Shown here one piece after another: positions 26,322-35,998 of a stretch of DNA of 64,000 nt. The stretch is taken from assembly GCA_021847995.1 (NCBI GenBank), contig JAJZNE010000012.1, forward strand, positions 1 through 64,000. The letters are read 5' to 3'. Position numbers and translations under genes: made by a program. The number at the start of each line of letters is the position of its first letter. Positions within the stretch are counted from its first letter, which is position 1. Below the pieces are notes generated by a model. That model saw only the letters and a program-made list of their open reading frames with translations, was not told the DNA's origin and did no database searches. The DNA comes from Pseudomonadota bacterium. Its GTDB lineage: Bacteria > Pseudomonadota > Alphaproteobacteria > Acetobacterales > Acetobacteraceae.

Positions 26322-27227
26322 TTACGGCTTCAGCCCGGCATCCGCGACGGCATTGAGCGCGATCGAGGTCCAATCCATCTCACCGCGTCCCTGCGCGAGC
26401 GCGGCCAGGAAACGGTCGTTCAGCACCGAGGCGAACGGCAGCGGCACCTGCTTTTCCTTCCCCGTCGAGAGCGCGAGCCCGACATCCTTGGCGCCCAGCA
26501 CCAGCCGGAAGCCGGGCGGGGTGAAGGCGCGGTCGAGGATGAAGCGGCCGTAATTGGCATAGATCGGGCAGGCGAACAGCGATTTCGCCATCAGATCGTG
26601 CCACGCGCGGCCATCGACACCGCTCTTCTCCAGCAGCGCGAACGCCTCGCTCATGGCCTCCATCGCCGCGGCGATCAGGAAATTGCCGGCGATCTTGCCG
26701 ATCGGGGCGGCATCCGCCGCCTCCCCGGCATCGGCAATGCCCTGGCTCAGCGCCTCCAGCACCGGCCGCACCCGCGCCTTCGCGGCGCTCGTGCCGGACT
26801 GGAGAATCCACAGCCTGCCCGCCGCCGCCGCGTCGGGCCGCCCGAACACCGGGGCGGCGACGAAGAGGCTGCCGCGTGCCTGATGGCGCGCGGCAAGCGA
26901 ACGCGCCAGTTCGGCGCTGATCGTGCTCATCGACACATGCACGCCGTTCGGCCCAAGCCGCGACAGCACCCCGTCCGGCCCATCGCTGACCGCCTCCAGC
27001 GCTGCATCGTTGGCGACCATGCTGATCACCACACCATCCGGCGCGGCCGCATCGGCCGGGGTGCCCGCACGCCGCGCGCCGCGTGCCACCAGCGCATCGG
27101 CGGCGGCGGCGGTGCGGTTGAACACCGCAACCCGGACTCCCTGATCGAGCAGCCGGCTCGCCATGCCGCTGCCCATGCCGCCCAGCCCGACCACGCCCAC
27201 CTGTTCTGCCGTCACCTGTTCTGCCAT
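26322..27227 (-). CDS. NAD(P)-dependent oxidoreductase, 3-hydroxyisobutyrate dehydrogenase family
   Basis: The 301-residue protein carries an N-terminal Rossmann fold (VGVVGLGGMGSGMASRLLDQ), the substrate block VSMSTISAELAR and the catalytic-Lys region IGKIAGNFLIAAAMEAM. It would oxidise or reduce a beta-hydroxy acid such as 3-hydroxyisobutyrate or tartronate semialdehyde; substrate preference cannot be read. The ATG at 27227 has a GGAGGG site. The first residues contain an in-frame 5-residue tandem repeat (AEQV-T, twice) from a 15-bp duplication. It converges with fusA. Confidence 0.87.
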   Translation of the reverse strand: MAEQVTAEQVGVVGLGGMGSGMASRLLDQGVRVAVFNRTAAAADALVARGARRAGTPADAAAPDGVVISMVANDAALEAVSDGPDGVLSRLGPNGVHVSMSTISAELARSLAARHQARGSLFVAAPVFGRPDAAAAGRLWILQSGTSAAKARVRPVLEALSQGIADAGEAADAAPIGKIAGNFLIAAAMEAMSEAFALLEKSGVDGRAWHDLMAKSLFACPIYANYGRFILDRAFTPPGFRLVLGAKDVGLALSTGKEKQVPLPFASVLNDRFLAALAQGRGEMDWTSIALNAVADAGLKP

Positions 27228-27388
27228 CGCGCCCTCCGCTTGCATTCGGTTGCGCTGCTTCGGCGGGACGGTGCGGCGCGTCAAGCCGGCAATCGCTGAC
27301 GGGGGCTTCCCGCCCTTCACGCTTGCGCCTAGGGTGCATATCAGCCGCGCATGCCTTGCGCGGCCTTACAGTGCGGGGAAACATATCG

Positions 27389-28498
27389 ATGTTGAGACGG
27401 ACCCTGTTCGTCGGCGCCGCCTCTCTGGCGGCGGTACTGGCGATCGCCGCGGCGCCGGCGGGCGCCCAGGTGAAGATCGCGTCGGCCGGCCCGATGACGG
27501 GCGAATATGCCAGCTTCGGCAAGCAGCTGCAGGACGGTGCGCAGCAGGCGGTCGCCGACCTCAATGCCAAGGGCGGCGTGCTCGGCCAGAAGATCGAGTT
27601 GCAGATCGGGGACGATGCCTGCGATCCGAAACAGGCCGTCTCGGTCGCCAACAAGTTCGCCGGCGACGGCGTCAAGTTCGTCGATGGGCATTTCTGCTCG
27701 TCGAGTTCGATCCCGGCCAGCAAGGTCTATACGGAGGAAGGGATTCTGCAGATAACCCCAGCCTCCACCAACCCGAAATTCACCGACGAAGGGTCGTGGA
27801 ACACGTTCCGCACCTGCGGGCGTGACGACCAGCAGGGTGCGGTCGCCGGCCATACCATCGCGACCGAGTTCAAGGACCGCAAGGTCGCGATCCTGCACGA
27901 CAACACGACCTACGGCAAAGGCATCGCCGACGAGACCAAGAAATTCATGAACGCCGAAGGCAAGAAGGAGGCCATGTACCAGGCCTACGTCCCCGGCGAG
28001 CACGACTATACGGCCCTGGTCAGCCGGCTGAAGGAAGCGGGTATCAATCTGGTCTATTTCGGCGGCTATCATTCGGAAATCGGCCTGATCGTGCGGCAGG
28101 CGAAGGAGCAGGGTCTGCAGGCGACCTTCCTCGGCCCGGATTCGCTGGTGACGAAGGAGTTTTGGCAGGTCGCCGGCCCGGCCGGCGAGGGCGTGATGAT
28201 GACCTTCCCCGCCGACCCGCGCACGCGCCCGAGCGCCAAGGATGTGGTGGCGGAATTCAAGGCCAAGAACATCGATCCCGAGGGCTACGTGCTCTATACC
28301 TACGCCGCGATCCAGGTGTGGGCAGACGCCGCGACCAAGGCGAAGACCGTCGATCCGAAGAAGGTGGCGGAGACGATCAAGTCCTCCGGACCGTGGCATA
28401 CGGTGCTGGGCGATGTGTCCTATGACAAGAAGGGCGACGTGACCAAGGCGGATTACGTCTGGTACATCTGGCACGACGGCAATTACAGCCAGATGTAA
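27389..28498 (+). CDS. Liv-type (branched-chain amino acid class) substrate-binding protein
   Basis: The 369-residue periplasmic protein has a signal peptide (FVGAASLAAVLAIAAAPAGA) and the Leu/Ile/Val-binding fold: VKIASAGPMTGEYASFGKQL, KIELQIGDDACDPKQAV, and DHFCSS-like HFCSSSSIPASKVY. It closely follows canonical LivJ/LivK. No permease or ATPase genes are adjacent, so it would feed a transporter encoded elsewhere, perhaps the livHMGF operon at 38-41 kb. The stop is part of a perfect 14-bp tandem duplication. Confidence 0.9.
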   Translation: MLRRTLFVGAASLAAVLAIAAAPAGAQVKIASAGPMTGEYASFGKQLQDGAQQAVADLNAKGGVLGQKIELQIGDDACDPKQAVSVANKFAGDGVKFVDGHFCSSSSIPASKVYTEEGILQITPASTNPKFTDEGSWNTFRTCGRDDQQGAVAGHTIATEFKDRKVAILHDNTTYGKGIADETKKFMNAEGKKEAMYQAYVPGEHDYTALVSRLKEAGINLVYFGGYHSEIGLIVRQAKEQGLQATFLGPDSLVTKEFWQVAGPAGEGVMMTFPADPRTRPSAKDVVAEFKAKNIDPEGYVLYTYAAIQVWADAATKAKTVDPKKVAETIKSSGPWHTVLGDVSYDKKGDVTKADYVWYIWHDGNYSQM

Positions 28499-28520
28499 GC
28501 TGCACTATGTAAGCTGCACT
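28493..28520. repeat. Perfect 14-bp tandem duplication spanning a stop codon
   Basis: ATGTAAGCTGCACT occurs twice in succession (28493-28506 and 28507-28520). The first copy contains the TAA of the Liv-type receptor gene, so the duplication repeats the stop region. Confidence 0.9.
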
Positions 28521-28528
28521 GCCCCCGG

Positions 28529-29026
28529 TCAGCCGGCCGTCAGCGGCCGCCGGACCGGGTGGTAGCCGCGGCCGAAATAGATCAGCCCGTCATGGACGGA
28601 ACCGTGGCGGATTTCCTGAACTTCTCCGAAGATCACGCTGTGCGTGCCGATTTCCGTGACCTGGGCGATGCGGCAGTCGAACGCCACCACCGCCCCCTGC
28701 AGCGCCGGGGCACCGGTGGCCAGTCTGAACCAGCTACCGGCGGCGAAGCGCAGCGCCGGATCCGCCTCCCCCCCGGCGAACAGGGCGGAGATGTCCTGCT
28801 GTCCCGCTGCCAGCGTATTGACGCAGAGCACGCCATTGGCGAGCAGCGCGGCGTGGCTGTCATTCTGGCGGTTGACGCAGACCAGCAGCGTCGGCGGATC
28901 GTCGGTGACGCTGCACACGGCGGATGCGGTGAAGCCGCGCCGCCCCGCCGGCCCATCCGTCGTCACCACGCTCACCGCCGCGCCGAACCGCGCCATCGCC
29001 TCGCGGTAGCCCTCCCGCGTCACCAC
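28529..29026 (-). CDS. Flavin reductase family protein
   Basis: The 165-residue protein matches the FMN-binding split-barrel flavin reductases (HpaC/RutF class): REAMARFGAAVSVVTTDG, GFTASAVCSVTDDPPTLLVC and NVNRQNDSHAALL-like VNRQNDSHAALLANGVLCVN, ending with YFGRGYHPV. Such enzymes reduce FMN/FAD with NAD(P)H and supply two-component monooxygenases; no oxygenase gene is near, so its partner is unknown. Two tandem GTG codons (29026 and 29023) could start it. It converges with the receptor gene to its left. Confidence 0.88.
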   Translation of the reverse strand: MVTREGYREAMARFGAAVSVVTTDGPAGRRGFTASAVCSVTDDPPTLLVCVNRQNDSHAALLANGVLCVNTLAAGQQDISALFAGGEADPALRFAAGSWFRLATGAPALQGAVVAFDCRIAQVTEIGTHSVIFGEVQEIRHGSVHDGLIYFGRGYHPVRRPLTAG

Positions 29027-29154
29027 GTCCCGCCTCGTCCGTCAGACCCCCGCCAAGAACTGGCGCGTCGGTGGCCCGGCGGCAAGATGTCCTGTCCCTC
29101 TTGGCGCCGGCCGCGGTTTTCGGCGATAGTTCCGCCGCCGAGAGGGAGGAAGCC

Positions 29155-30405
29155 GTGAAGGCCGCCGACAGCACGCTGCGCAGCCTGAACGGGCTGAATT
29201 TCGCCATTGCCGCCATGCAGGCAGGCTTCGGTCCCTTCGTATCCGTCCGGCTGACCGCAAACGGCTGGGATCCCGGCGCGATCGGCCTGGTGCTGAGCGC
29301 CAGCGCCATTGCCGCGGTCGCGGCGCAAGTGCCCTCCGGCATCCTGATCGACCGCTTCGGCGCCAAGCGGCCGATGGCGGCGCTCGCCATCCTCGGCAAC
29401 ATGGTCGCCCTGCTGATGCTGACGCTCGCCCCCGGCTTCCTGCTGGTGCTGGGGGCGGAGGTGGTGCAGGGGGGCAGCGCCGTCGGCCTCTCGCTGGCGG
29501 TGGCAGCGATCACGCTCGGCGTGTCGCGCCAGGAGCGGCTGGGCGAGCGGCTTGGGCGCAATGTGCGGTTCGGCGCGATCGGCGCCTCGCTCGGCACGGT
29601 GGCGCTGGGGCTGATCGGCACCTGGATCGCGCCCGGCGCCGCCTTCCTGCTCGCCGCTGCCCTCGGCGTGCCGGCGCTGCTGGCGCTGCGCGGCATCCGC
29701 CATGACGACCTGGCGACGGCCCATCGCCGGACCGCGCACCACACTGCCCCGCTGCCCCATCTGCGCCGGTCCCCGCCGATGCCGGTCGGGCATTTGCTGC
29801 GCCAGCGCGGACTGCTCGCGCTGCTCGGCTGCATGGCCCTGTTCCAGCTCGGCAACGCGAGCCTGCTGCCGCTCGCCGCCACGGCGTTCGCGCACGAGGC
29901 CGGGCGCCGCGCCGACTTCATCACCGCGGCCGCGGTCATTCTGCCGCAATTGCTCGCCGCCGCCCTGTCGCCGCGGGTCGGCGTGGCCGCTCAACTGCAC
30001 GGCCGGCGGCTGCTGCTGATGCTCGGCCTCGCCGCCGTGCCGCTGCGGGCGCTGGCCTTTGCCGCCGACGGCAGCATCCCGTTCATGCTGCTGGCGCAAT
30101 TGCTCGACGGGATCGACGCTGCCGCGATCGGCGTGCTGCTGCCGCTGATCGTCGCCGATATCACGCATCGCGGCGGCCGGTTCAATCTGGCCCTCGGGCT
30201 GGCCGGGCTCGCCAGCAGCCTCGGCGCCTCGCTCGGCACCACGCTGTCGGGCACCATCGCCGACCACGCCGGCCTGCCGGCCGCCTTCCTGGCGCTTGCG
30301 GTGGCCGGCCTTGCCGCCATCCTTCTGGTATGGGCGCTGCTGCCCGAGACCGCCCCGCTCTCCGCCGCCTATCCCGCCGTCGCCAACGGAACCCGCGCAT
30401 CATGA
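29155..30405 (+). CDS. Major facilitator superfamily transporter
   Basis: The 416-residue inner-membrane protein has about 12 hydrophobic segments. The conserved loop after helix 2 is present (GILIDRFGAKRPM). The central loop (about 200-225) is His/Arg/Pro-rich. The GTG at 29155 has a strong site (GGGAGGA); in-frame sequence further upstream would add a charged leader. The ATGA overlap at 30402 couples it to the glucosidase gene, which hints at a carbohydrate-related cargo, but the cargo cannot be identified. Confidence 0.85.
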   Translation: MKAADSTLRSLNGLNFAIAAMQAGFGPFVSVRLTANGWDPGAIGLVLSASAIAAVAAQVPSGILIDRFGAKRPMAALAILGNMVALLMLTLAPGFLLVLGAEVVQGGSAVGLSLAVAAITLGVSRQERLGERLGRNVRFGAIGASLGTVALGLIGTWIAPGAAFLLAAALGVPALLALRGIRHDDLATAHRRTAHHTAPLPHLRRSPPMPVGHLLRQRGLLALLGCMALFQLGNASLLPLAATAFAHEAGRRADFITAAAVILPQLLAAALSPRVGVAAQLHGRRLLLMLGLAAVPLRALAFAADGSIPFMLLAQLLDGIDAAAIGVLLPLIVADITHRGGRFNLALGLAGLASSLGASLGTTLSGTIADHAGLPAAFLALAVAGLAAILLVWALLPETAPLSAAYPAVANGTRAS

Positions 30406-32534
30406 ACCTCGAAATCCAGGTCGGAACCCCTCATCTCGCGATCCATCAGGGAGAGACGGTCTGGCTCGCCGATCCCGACGGCCAGCTCACCCCCGGCAGC
30501 GAGCGCGGCCTGCTGTTCCGCGACACCCGCCTGATCAGCGTCTGGCGGCTCTATGCCGACGGAATGCGCTGGGAACTGGTGAACAGCGGCGCGACCACGC
30601 ATTATGCGACGCAGGCATTCCTCACCAATCCGGAAATCCCCTCCCAGGATGGCGACATCCCGGCCCGGACGCTGGGCCTGGCACTCGGCCGCTGGGTCGA
30701 TCAGGGCATCCATGAAGATCTCGACATCACCAATTATGGGCCGCGCCGCGTCCGCTTCAGCCTGGAATTGGTGCTTCGTGCCGACTTCGCCGATCTTTTC
30801 GAGATCAAGTCCAACCGCATCATCCGCCGCGGACGGATCGGCACCGACTGGTCGGAGCCGGGGCAGGTTCTGCGCACCGAATACCGCAATGCCGATTTCA
30901 TGCGCGCGCTCACCGTGCGCACCCGCAGCGCCACGCGCGCCGGATTCGCCAATGGCCGTCTGACGTTCCCGATCGACCTCGCCCCCGGCGCCACTTGGCA
31001 CGCCTGTCTCCTCAGCGACCTGCATGACGGCGAGGAGACGCTGGCCGCCCCGCGCGCATGCCTGCACGATGCCGGCAAGTCGGTGATCGCCCGCCGCTCG
31101 GAGGCGTGGCGGCGGGACACCACGAAACTGCAAACCTCCAACGAGGAATTCTATCGCTTCTATCATCAGGCGATCGACGACATGGCGGCGCTGCGCATGG
31201 CGGTGCGCGTCGATGGGCACATGGAACTGATGCCGGCCGCCGGCCTGCCCTGGTTCGCCGCGATGTTCGGCCGCGACAGCCTGATCGCGGCGTTGCAGAC
31301 GGCGCCGGTCACGACCGCGTTCGCCCGCGGCGCGCTCGGCGTGCTCGGCCACTGGCAGGCCAGGGAACGCGACGATGCGCGCGATGCCGAGCCGGGCAAG
31401 ATCCTGCACGAACTCCGTCGCGGTGAACTCGCGCATTTCCGGCTGGTGCCGCACACGCCCTATTACGGCACCGCCGATGCCACCATCCTCTATCCGATCG
31501 TGCTGCACACCGCCTGGAAATGGACCGGCGACCGGGCGCTGCTCGACCGGCATTTGGGCCATGCGGAGGCCTGCCTGCGCTGGATCGACGAGTACGGCGA
31601 CCGCGACGGCGATGGGTTCCAGGAATACCAGACCCGCGCGGCCCATGGCGGCTACGAGAACATGGCGTGGAAGGATGCCGGCGACGCCGTGCTCTATCCC
31701 GACGGCACCCTGGTCAAGGGGCCGAAGGCACTGTGCGAATTGCAGGGCTATGTGTACGACGCCTGGGTGCGCATGGCGGAGATCTTCGCCGCCCTCGGCC
31801 AGCCCGTGCGCGCCGGCGATCTGCGCGCCCGCGCCGCGGCACTGGCCGACCGCTTCGATGCCGCTTTCTGGGACGATGAATTCGGCGGCTTCGCCTATGC
31901 GCTGGACGGCGACAAGAAGCGGGTGCTGAGCCGCGTTTCCAATGTCGGCCACTGCCTGTGGTCGGGCATCATCAAGCCGTCGCGCGCGCGCGCGGTGGTG
32001 GAACGGCTGCTGGCGCCCGACATGTTCAGCGGCTGGGGCATCCGCACGCTCTCGGCCGACCACGCAGCATACAATCCCTATTCGTACCAGAACGGTTCCG
32101 TCTGGCCGCACGACAACGGCTTCATCGCGCTCGGCATGCGCCGCTACGGCTTTGCCGCCGAGGCGGCGCGCGTGGCGCGGGCGGTGAGCGGGGCGGCCGC
32201 CTATTTCGCGCTGCATCAGGTGCCGGAACTCTATGCCGGCCTGCCCCGCGACTCGGCACCGTTCCCGGTGCAGTATCTCGGCGCCAACGTCCCGCAGGCC
32301 TGGGCGGCCGGCTCGGCGTTCTCCTTCCTCACCGCCATGCTCGGGCTCGATCCGGATGCGCCGGCCGGCGTGCTGCGCGTCGATCCGGCGCTGCCGTCGT
32401 GGCTCGCGGACGTGACGCTGCGGGAATTGCGGCTGGGCCAGCACAGCTTCGACCTCCATTTCCGCCGCAACGGCGAGCGGACGGAGGTGGAGGTGCTCAA
32501 GGGCGATGCGGCGGCGGTGGTGCGCGCGGGGTAG
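30402..32534 (+). CDS. Amylo-alpha-1,6-glucosidase-type glycogen debranching enzyme
   Basis: The 710-residue protein has an N-terminal GDE_N_bis-type beta domain (about 1-230; FRDTRLISVWRLYADGMRWE) and a C-terminal (alpha/alpha)6 catalytic barrel (about 270-700): LPWFAAMFGRDSLIAAL, TPYYGTADATILYPIVLHTA, GGYENMAWKDAGDAVLYPDG and NPYSYQNGSVWPHDNGFIAL. This class removes or reshapes alpha-glucan branches or acts on related glucosides. It lacks a signal peptide and so is cytoplasmic. The start overlaps the stop of the MFS gene (ATGA). There is no other glycogen gene nearby. Confidence 0.88.
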   Translation: MNLEIQVGTPHLAIHQGETVWLADPDGQLTPGSERGLLFRDTRLISVWRLYADGMRWELVNSGATTHYATQAFLTNPEIPSQDGDIPARTLGLALGRWVDQGIHEDLDITNYGPRRVRFSLELVLRADFADLFEIKSNRIIRRGRIGTDWSEPGQVLRTEYRNADFMRALTVRTRSATRAGFANGRLTFPIDLAPGATWHACLLSDLHDGEETLAAPRACLHDAGKSVIARRSEAWRRDTTKLQTSNEEFYRFYHQAIDDMAALRMAVRVDGHMELMPAAGLPWFAAMFGRDSLIAALQTAPVTTAFARGALGVLGHWQARERDDARDAEPGKILHELRRGELAHFRLVPHTPYYGTADATILYPIVLHTAWKWTGDRALLDRHLGHAEACLRWIDEYGDRDGDGFQEYQTRAAHGGYENMAWKDAGDAVLYPDGTLVKGPKALCELQGYVYDAWVRMAEIFAALGQPVRAGDLRARAAALADRFDAAFWDDEFGGFAYALDGDKKRVLSRVSNVGHCLWSGIIKPSRARAVVERLLAPDMFSGWGIRTLSADHAAYNPYSYQNGSVWPHDNGFIALGMRRYGFAAEAARVARAVSGAAAYFALHQVPELYAGLPRDSAPFPVQYLGANVPQAWAAGSAFSFLTAMLGLDPDAPAGVLRVDPALPSWLADVTLRELRLGQHSFDLHFRRNGERTEVEVLKGDAAAVVRAG

Positions 32535-32593
32535 CCCCGCTCTCGACGAAGCGGGGCCGGCCGGTTAGCCTCCGCGACAGGGAGGAACCGACG

Positions 32594-33604
32594 ATGCCCC
32601 GCTTCTCGCGCCGCCGCCTGCTTGCCGCCAGTGCCGCCCTGCCGCTGGTCGCCATCCGCACGCGACCGGCCGGTGCCGCCGCCTTCACCTACAAGTTCGC
32701 CCATAACCTGCCGCCCAATCACCCGCTCAACCTGCGCGCCGGGGAAGCGGCGAAGCGCATCGCCGAAGCGACCGGGGGGGCGGTGGAACTGCGCGTGTTC
32801 CCCTCGAACCAGCTCGGGTCCGACACCGACACGCTGACCCAGTTGCGCTCGGGCGGCGTCGAGTTCTTCACCCTTTCCGGCCTGATCCTCTCGACCCTGG
32901 TGCCCGCTGCGGCGATCAACGGCGTCGGCTTCGCGTTCAAGGATTACCCGCAGGTATGGGCGGCGATGGACGGGGCGGTCGGAGCCTATGTCCGCGGCGA
33001 GATCGAGAAGCGCGGCCTGATCGCGTTCGAGCGCATGTTCGATAACGGTTTCCGCCAGATCACCACCAGCACGCACCCGATCCGCACGCCCGACGATCTC
33101 CGCGGCATGAAGCTGCGCGTGCCGGTCAGCCCGCTATGGACCTCCATGTTCCAGGATCTCGGCGCCTCCCCGGTCAGCATCAACTTCAACGAGGTCTATT
33201 CGGCCCTGCAGACCCGCATCGCCGACGGGCAGGAGAATCCGCTGGCGCTGATCGAAACGGCGAAGCTGTACGAGGTGCAGAAATACTGCTCGCTTACCAA
33301 CCACATGTGGGACGGGTTCTGGTTCCTCGCCAACCGCCGCGCCTTCAACCGCCTGCCGGAGGATGCTCGCGCCATCGTGGTGCGGGAGATCAACCGTGCC
33401 GCCGTCGAGGAGCGTGGCGACACCGCGGCGCTGAACGCCTCGGTCCGGGGCCAGCTCGCAGGCCAGGGGCTCGTCTTCAATGACACCGACCCGGCGGAGT
33501 TCCGCGGGGCGCTCCGGCGGGGCGGCTTCTATGCCGACTGGCAGAAGCGGTTCGGCGACAAGGAATGGCAGGTGCTGGAAAGCGCCGTCGGCACATTGTC
33601 CTGA
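32594..33604 (+). CDS. TRAP transporter substrate-binding protein (DctP family)
   Basis: The 336-residue periplasmic receptor begins with a Tat-like signal (RFSRRRLLAASAALPLVA). The DctP fold follows: FKFAHNLPP-type YKFAHNLPPNHPLNL, LRVFPSNQLGSDTDTLTQL and a conserved segment MKLRVPVSPLWTSMFQDLGA with NEVYSALQTRIADGQENPL, where the Arg binds organic-acid carboxylates in known members. No DctQ or DctM gene is adjacent, so the receptor is an orphan here. GGAGGA lies before the ATG. It is followed 18 bp later by the acyl-CoA dehydrogenase gene, hinting at a carboxylate or fatty-acid substrate. Confidence 0.88.
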   Translation: MPRFSRRRLLAASAALPLVAIRTRPAGAAAFTYKFAHNLPPNHPLNLRAGEAAKRIAEATGGAVELRVFPSNQLGSDTDTLTQLRSGGVEFFTLSGLILSTLVPAAAINGVGFAFKDYPQVWAAMDGAVGAYVRGEIEKRGLIAFERMFDNGFRQITTSTHPIRTPDDLRGMKLRVPVSPLWTSMFQDLGASPVSINFNEVYSALQTRIADGQENPLALIETAKLYEVQKYCSLTNHMWDGFWFLANRRAFNRLPEDARAIVVREINRAAVEERGDTAALNASVRGQLAGQGLVFNDTDPAEFRGALRRGGFYADWQKRFGDKEWQVLESAVGTLS

Positions 33605-33622
33605 CACGGAAGGAAGCGCGAC

Positions 33623-34915
33623 ATGGATTTCGACCATTCGCCGAAGGTGCTGGAGCTGAAGGCCCGTGTGGAATCCTTCATGGCCGAGCACATCTATCCG
33701 AACGAGGCGACACTGCATGCCGCCATCGCCGGGGGCGACCGCTGGCAGGCGCCGGCGCTGATCGATGAGCTGAAACGGCGCGCACGTGCGGCCGGCCTGT
33801 GGAATCTCTGGCTGCCGGCGAGCGAGCGGGGAGCGGGGCTGACCAACCTGGAATACGCGCCGCTGTGCGAGGTGATGGGCCGCTCCCCGTTCGCGCCGGA
33901 GGTGTTCAACTGCTCCGCCCCCGATACCGGCAACATGGAAGTGCTGGAGCGCTACGGCACCGAGGCGCAGAAGCAGGCCTGGCTGGTGCCGCTGCTGAAT
34001 GGTGAGATCCGCTCCGCCTTCGCGATGACGGAACCGGATGTGGCCTCCTCCGACGCCACCAACATCGCAACCCGCATCCGGCGCGACGGCAGCGATTACG
34101 TCATCAACGGTCGCAAATGGTGGACCTCCGGCGCACCCGATCCGCGCTGCCGCATCATGATCGTGATGGGCAAGACCGATCCCGACAATCCGGACCGCCA
34201 TCGCCAGCAATCGATGGTGCTGGTGCCGCTGCCGCATCCCGGCGTCACGGTCAAGCGCGCGCTGCCGGTGTTCGGCTACGACGATGCCCCGCACGGCCAT
34301 GCCGAGGTGATGTTCGAGAATGCGCGCGTGCCGGCCGACAATGTCATCCTGGGCGAAGGGCGCGGGTTCGAGATTGCCCAGGGCCGGCTCGGGCCGGGGC
34401 GCATCCACCATTGCATGCGCCTGATCGGACTGGCCGAGCGGGCACTGGAACGCATGTGCCGGCGCACGCTGACCCGGGTCGCCTTCGGCCGCCCGGTCGC
34501 GGAGCAGACGGTGACGCAGGAGCGCATCGCGGAAAGCCGCATCCTGATCGAGCAGGCGCGGCTGCTGACGCTGCGCGCCGCCGACATGATGGACAAGCAC
34601 GGCAACAAGGCGGCGCGGGCTGAAATCGCGATGATCAAGGTGGCGGCGCCGAACATGGCATGCCGCGTGCTGGACTGGGCGATCCAGGCGTTCGGTGCGG
34701 CCGGCGTCACCGACGATTACGGTCTCGCCCATGCCTATGCCAATGCTCGCACGCTGCGCCTTGCCGACGGTCCGGACGAGGTGCATCGCAACCAGATCGC
34801 GCGGCTCGAACTGCGTCGCTACCAGGGGCCGGAGAGCCTGACCGGCGGCGGCGCCGGCGTTGCCCCGGCCGATCCGGGGACGGCGCCGCGGACTGCGCCG
34901 GTGTGGGTCGCGTGA
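33623..34915 (+). CDS. Acyl-CoA dehydrogenase family protein (ACAD10/11-like)
   Basis: The 430-residue flavoenzyme-like protein matches acyl-CoA dehydrogenases: [18 protein letters not shown] (FAD-binding middle domain), [18 protein letters not shown] and a C-terminal helical domain ending [14 protein letters not shown]. It would introduce a double bond into an acyl-CoA. The next gene, an APH-type phosphotransferase, overlaps it by 4 bp (GTGA). In vertebrates ACAD10/11 the same two domains are fused and act on 4-hydroxy acyl chains, so this pair may do likewise; the substrate here is unproven. Confidence 0.9.
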   Translation: MDFDHSPKVLELKARVESFMAEHIYPNEATLHAAIAGGDRWQAPALIDELKRRARAAGLWNLWLPASERGAGLTNLEYAPLCEVMGRSPFAPEVFNCSAPDTGNMEVLERYGTEAQKQAWLVPLLNGEIRSAFAMTEPDVASSDATNIATRIRRDGSDYVINGRKWWTSGAPDPRCRIMIVMGKTDPDNPDRHRQQSMVLVPLPHPGVTVKRALPVFGYDDAPHGHAEVMFENARVPADNVILGEGRGFEIAQGRLGPGRIHHCMRLIGLAERALERMCRRTLTRVAFGRPVAEQTVTQERIAESRILIEQARLLTLRAADMMDKHGNKAARAEIAMIKVAAPNMACRVLDWAIQAFGAAGVTDDYGLAHAYANARTLRLADGPDEVHRNQIARLELRRYQGPESLTGGGAGVAPADPGTAPRTAPVWVA

Positions 34916-35946
34916 CCGACGCGCAGGAATTCGATCCGGCGCCGCTCGCTGCCTGGCTCACCCGCAACGTGCCGGGCTATGCCGGGACGCTGCGCGTGAC
35001 CCGGTTTGCCGGCGGCCAGTCCAACCCGACCTTCCGGCTTTCCACGCCGGGCGGCGATTATGTGCTGCGGCGCAAGCCGGCGGGTGCGGTGCTGCCCAGC
35101 GCGCACGCCGTGGACCGGGAGTTCCGGGTGCAGCGTGCGCTCGCCGGCAGTGGCGTACCGGTGCCGCGCGTGCGGGCGCTGTGCACCGATCCGACGGTGA
35201 TCGGCAGCATGTTCTACGTGATGGATTACGTGGACGGCCGCATCTTCTGGGACCAGAGCCTGCCCGGCCTTGACCGGACGGAGCGGGCGGCGATCTACGA
35301 TGCGATGGGTGCGACCATCGCCGCACTGCACCGGCTCGACGCCGCGGCTCTCGGGCTTGCCGATTTCGGCCGTCCCGGCAATTACCTCGCCCGGCAGGTG
35401 GCCCGCTGGACGGCGCAGTACCGGGCGAGCGAGACGGAACCGCTGGCCGCGATGGACCGGCTGATCGAATGGCTGCCGGCACGGCTGCCGCCGCGTGAGA
35501 CGCCGGCGCTCGTGCATGGCGACTATCGGCTCGACAATCTGGTCTTTCATCGCACCGAGCCGCGCGTGGTGGCGGTGCTGGACTGGGAATTGTCCACGCT
35601 CGGCGACGCGCTGGCGGATTTCGCCTATCATTGCATGTCGTGGCGGATCAACCCGGCAAGTTTCCGCGGCCTGGCCGGTTTCGATCTCGCGGCACTCGGC
35701 ATTCCCACCGAGCAGGCCTACGTCGCTGCCTATTGCCGCCGCACCGGGCAGGCCTTCCCGGTGGCCGATTGGGATGTCTACATCGTGTTCGGCATGTTCC
35801 GCATCGCGGCCATTCTGCAGGGCATCCTCAAGCGCGCCCTGGTCGGTTCCGCCGCCAGCGCGCAGGCACTGGAGGAGGGAAGGCGCGCGCGGCTGGTCGC
35901 CGAGCAGGCGTGGGAGATGGCGCGCGCACTCGGCACACTCCACTGA
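34912..35946 (+). CDS. APH-family phosphotransferase, ACAD10/11 kinase-like
   Basis: The 344-residue kinase-fold protein carries the P-loop region [33 protein letters not shown] with the ATP-binding Lys, the catalytic HGDYRLDNL (Asp in the HGD block) and the metal DWELSTLGD. This class includes the kinase domain of ACAD10/11, which phosphorylates 4-hydroxyacyl-CoA before dehydrogenation. The GTG start overlaps the acyl-CoA dehydrogenase stop. The gene is last of its operon and converges with the dimethylformamidase-type gene. Confidence 0.88.
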   Translation: MTDAQEFDPAPLAAWLTRNVPGYAGTLRVTRFAGGQSNPTFRLSTPGGDYVLRRKPAGAVLPSAHAVDREFRVQRALAGSGVPVPRVRALCTDPTVIGSMFYVMDYVDGRIFWDQSLPGLDRTERAAIYDAMGATIAALHRLDAAALGLADFGRPGNYLARQVARWTAQYRASETEPLAAMDRLIEWLPARLPPRETPALVHGDYRLDNLVFHRTEPRVVAVLDWELSTLGDALADFAYHCMSWRINPASFRGLAGFDLAALGIPTEQAYVAAYCRRTGQAFPVADWDVYIVFGMFRIAAILQGILKRALVGSAASAQALEEGRRARLVAEQAWEMARALGTLH

Positions 35947-35965
35947 TACCGGCATGGTCTATCCG

Positions 35966-35990
35966 TGCCGCCCCTGAGCCTGCGGCGGCA
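35966..35990. terminator. Hairpin between convergent genes
   Basis: TGCCGCC (35966-35972) and GGCGGCA (35984-35990) form a 7-bp stem around an 11-nt loop in the 52-bp spacer between two convergent stops. There is no T-run. It is a candidate bidirectional terminator. Confidence 0.45.
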
Positions 35991-35998
35991 GTGCCGTG

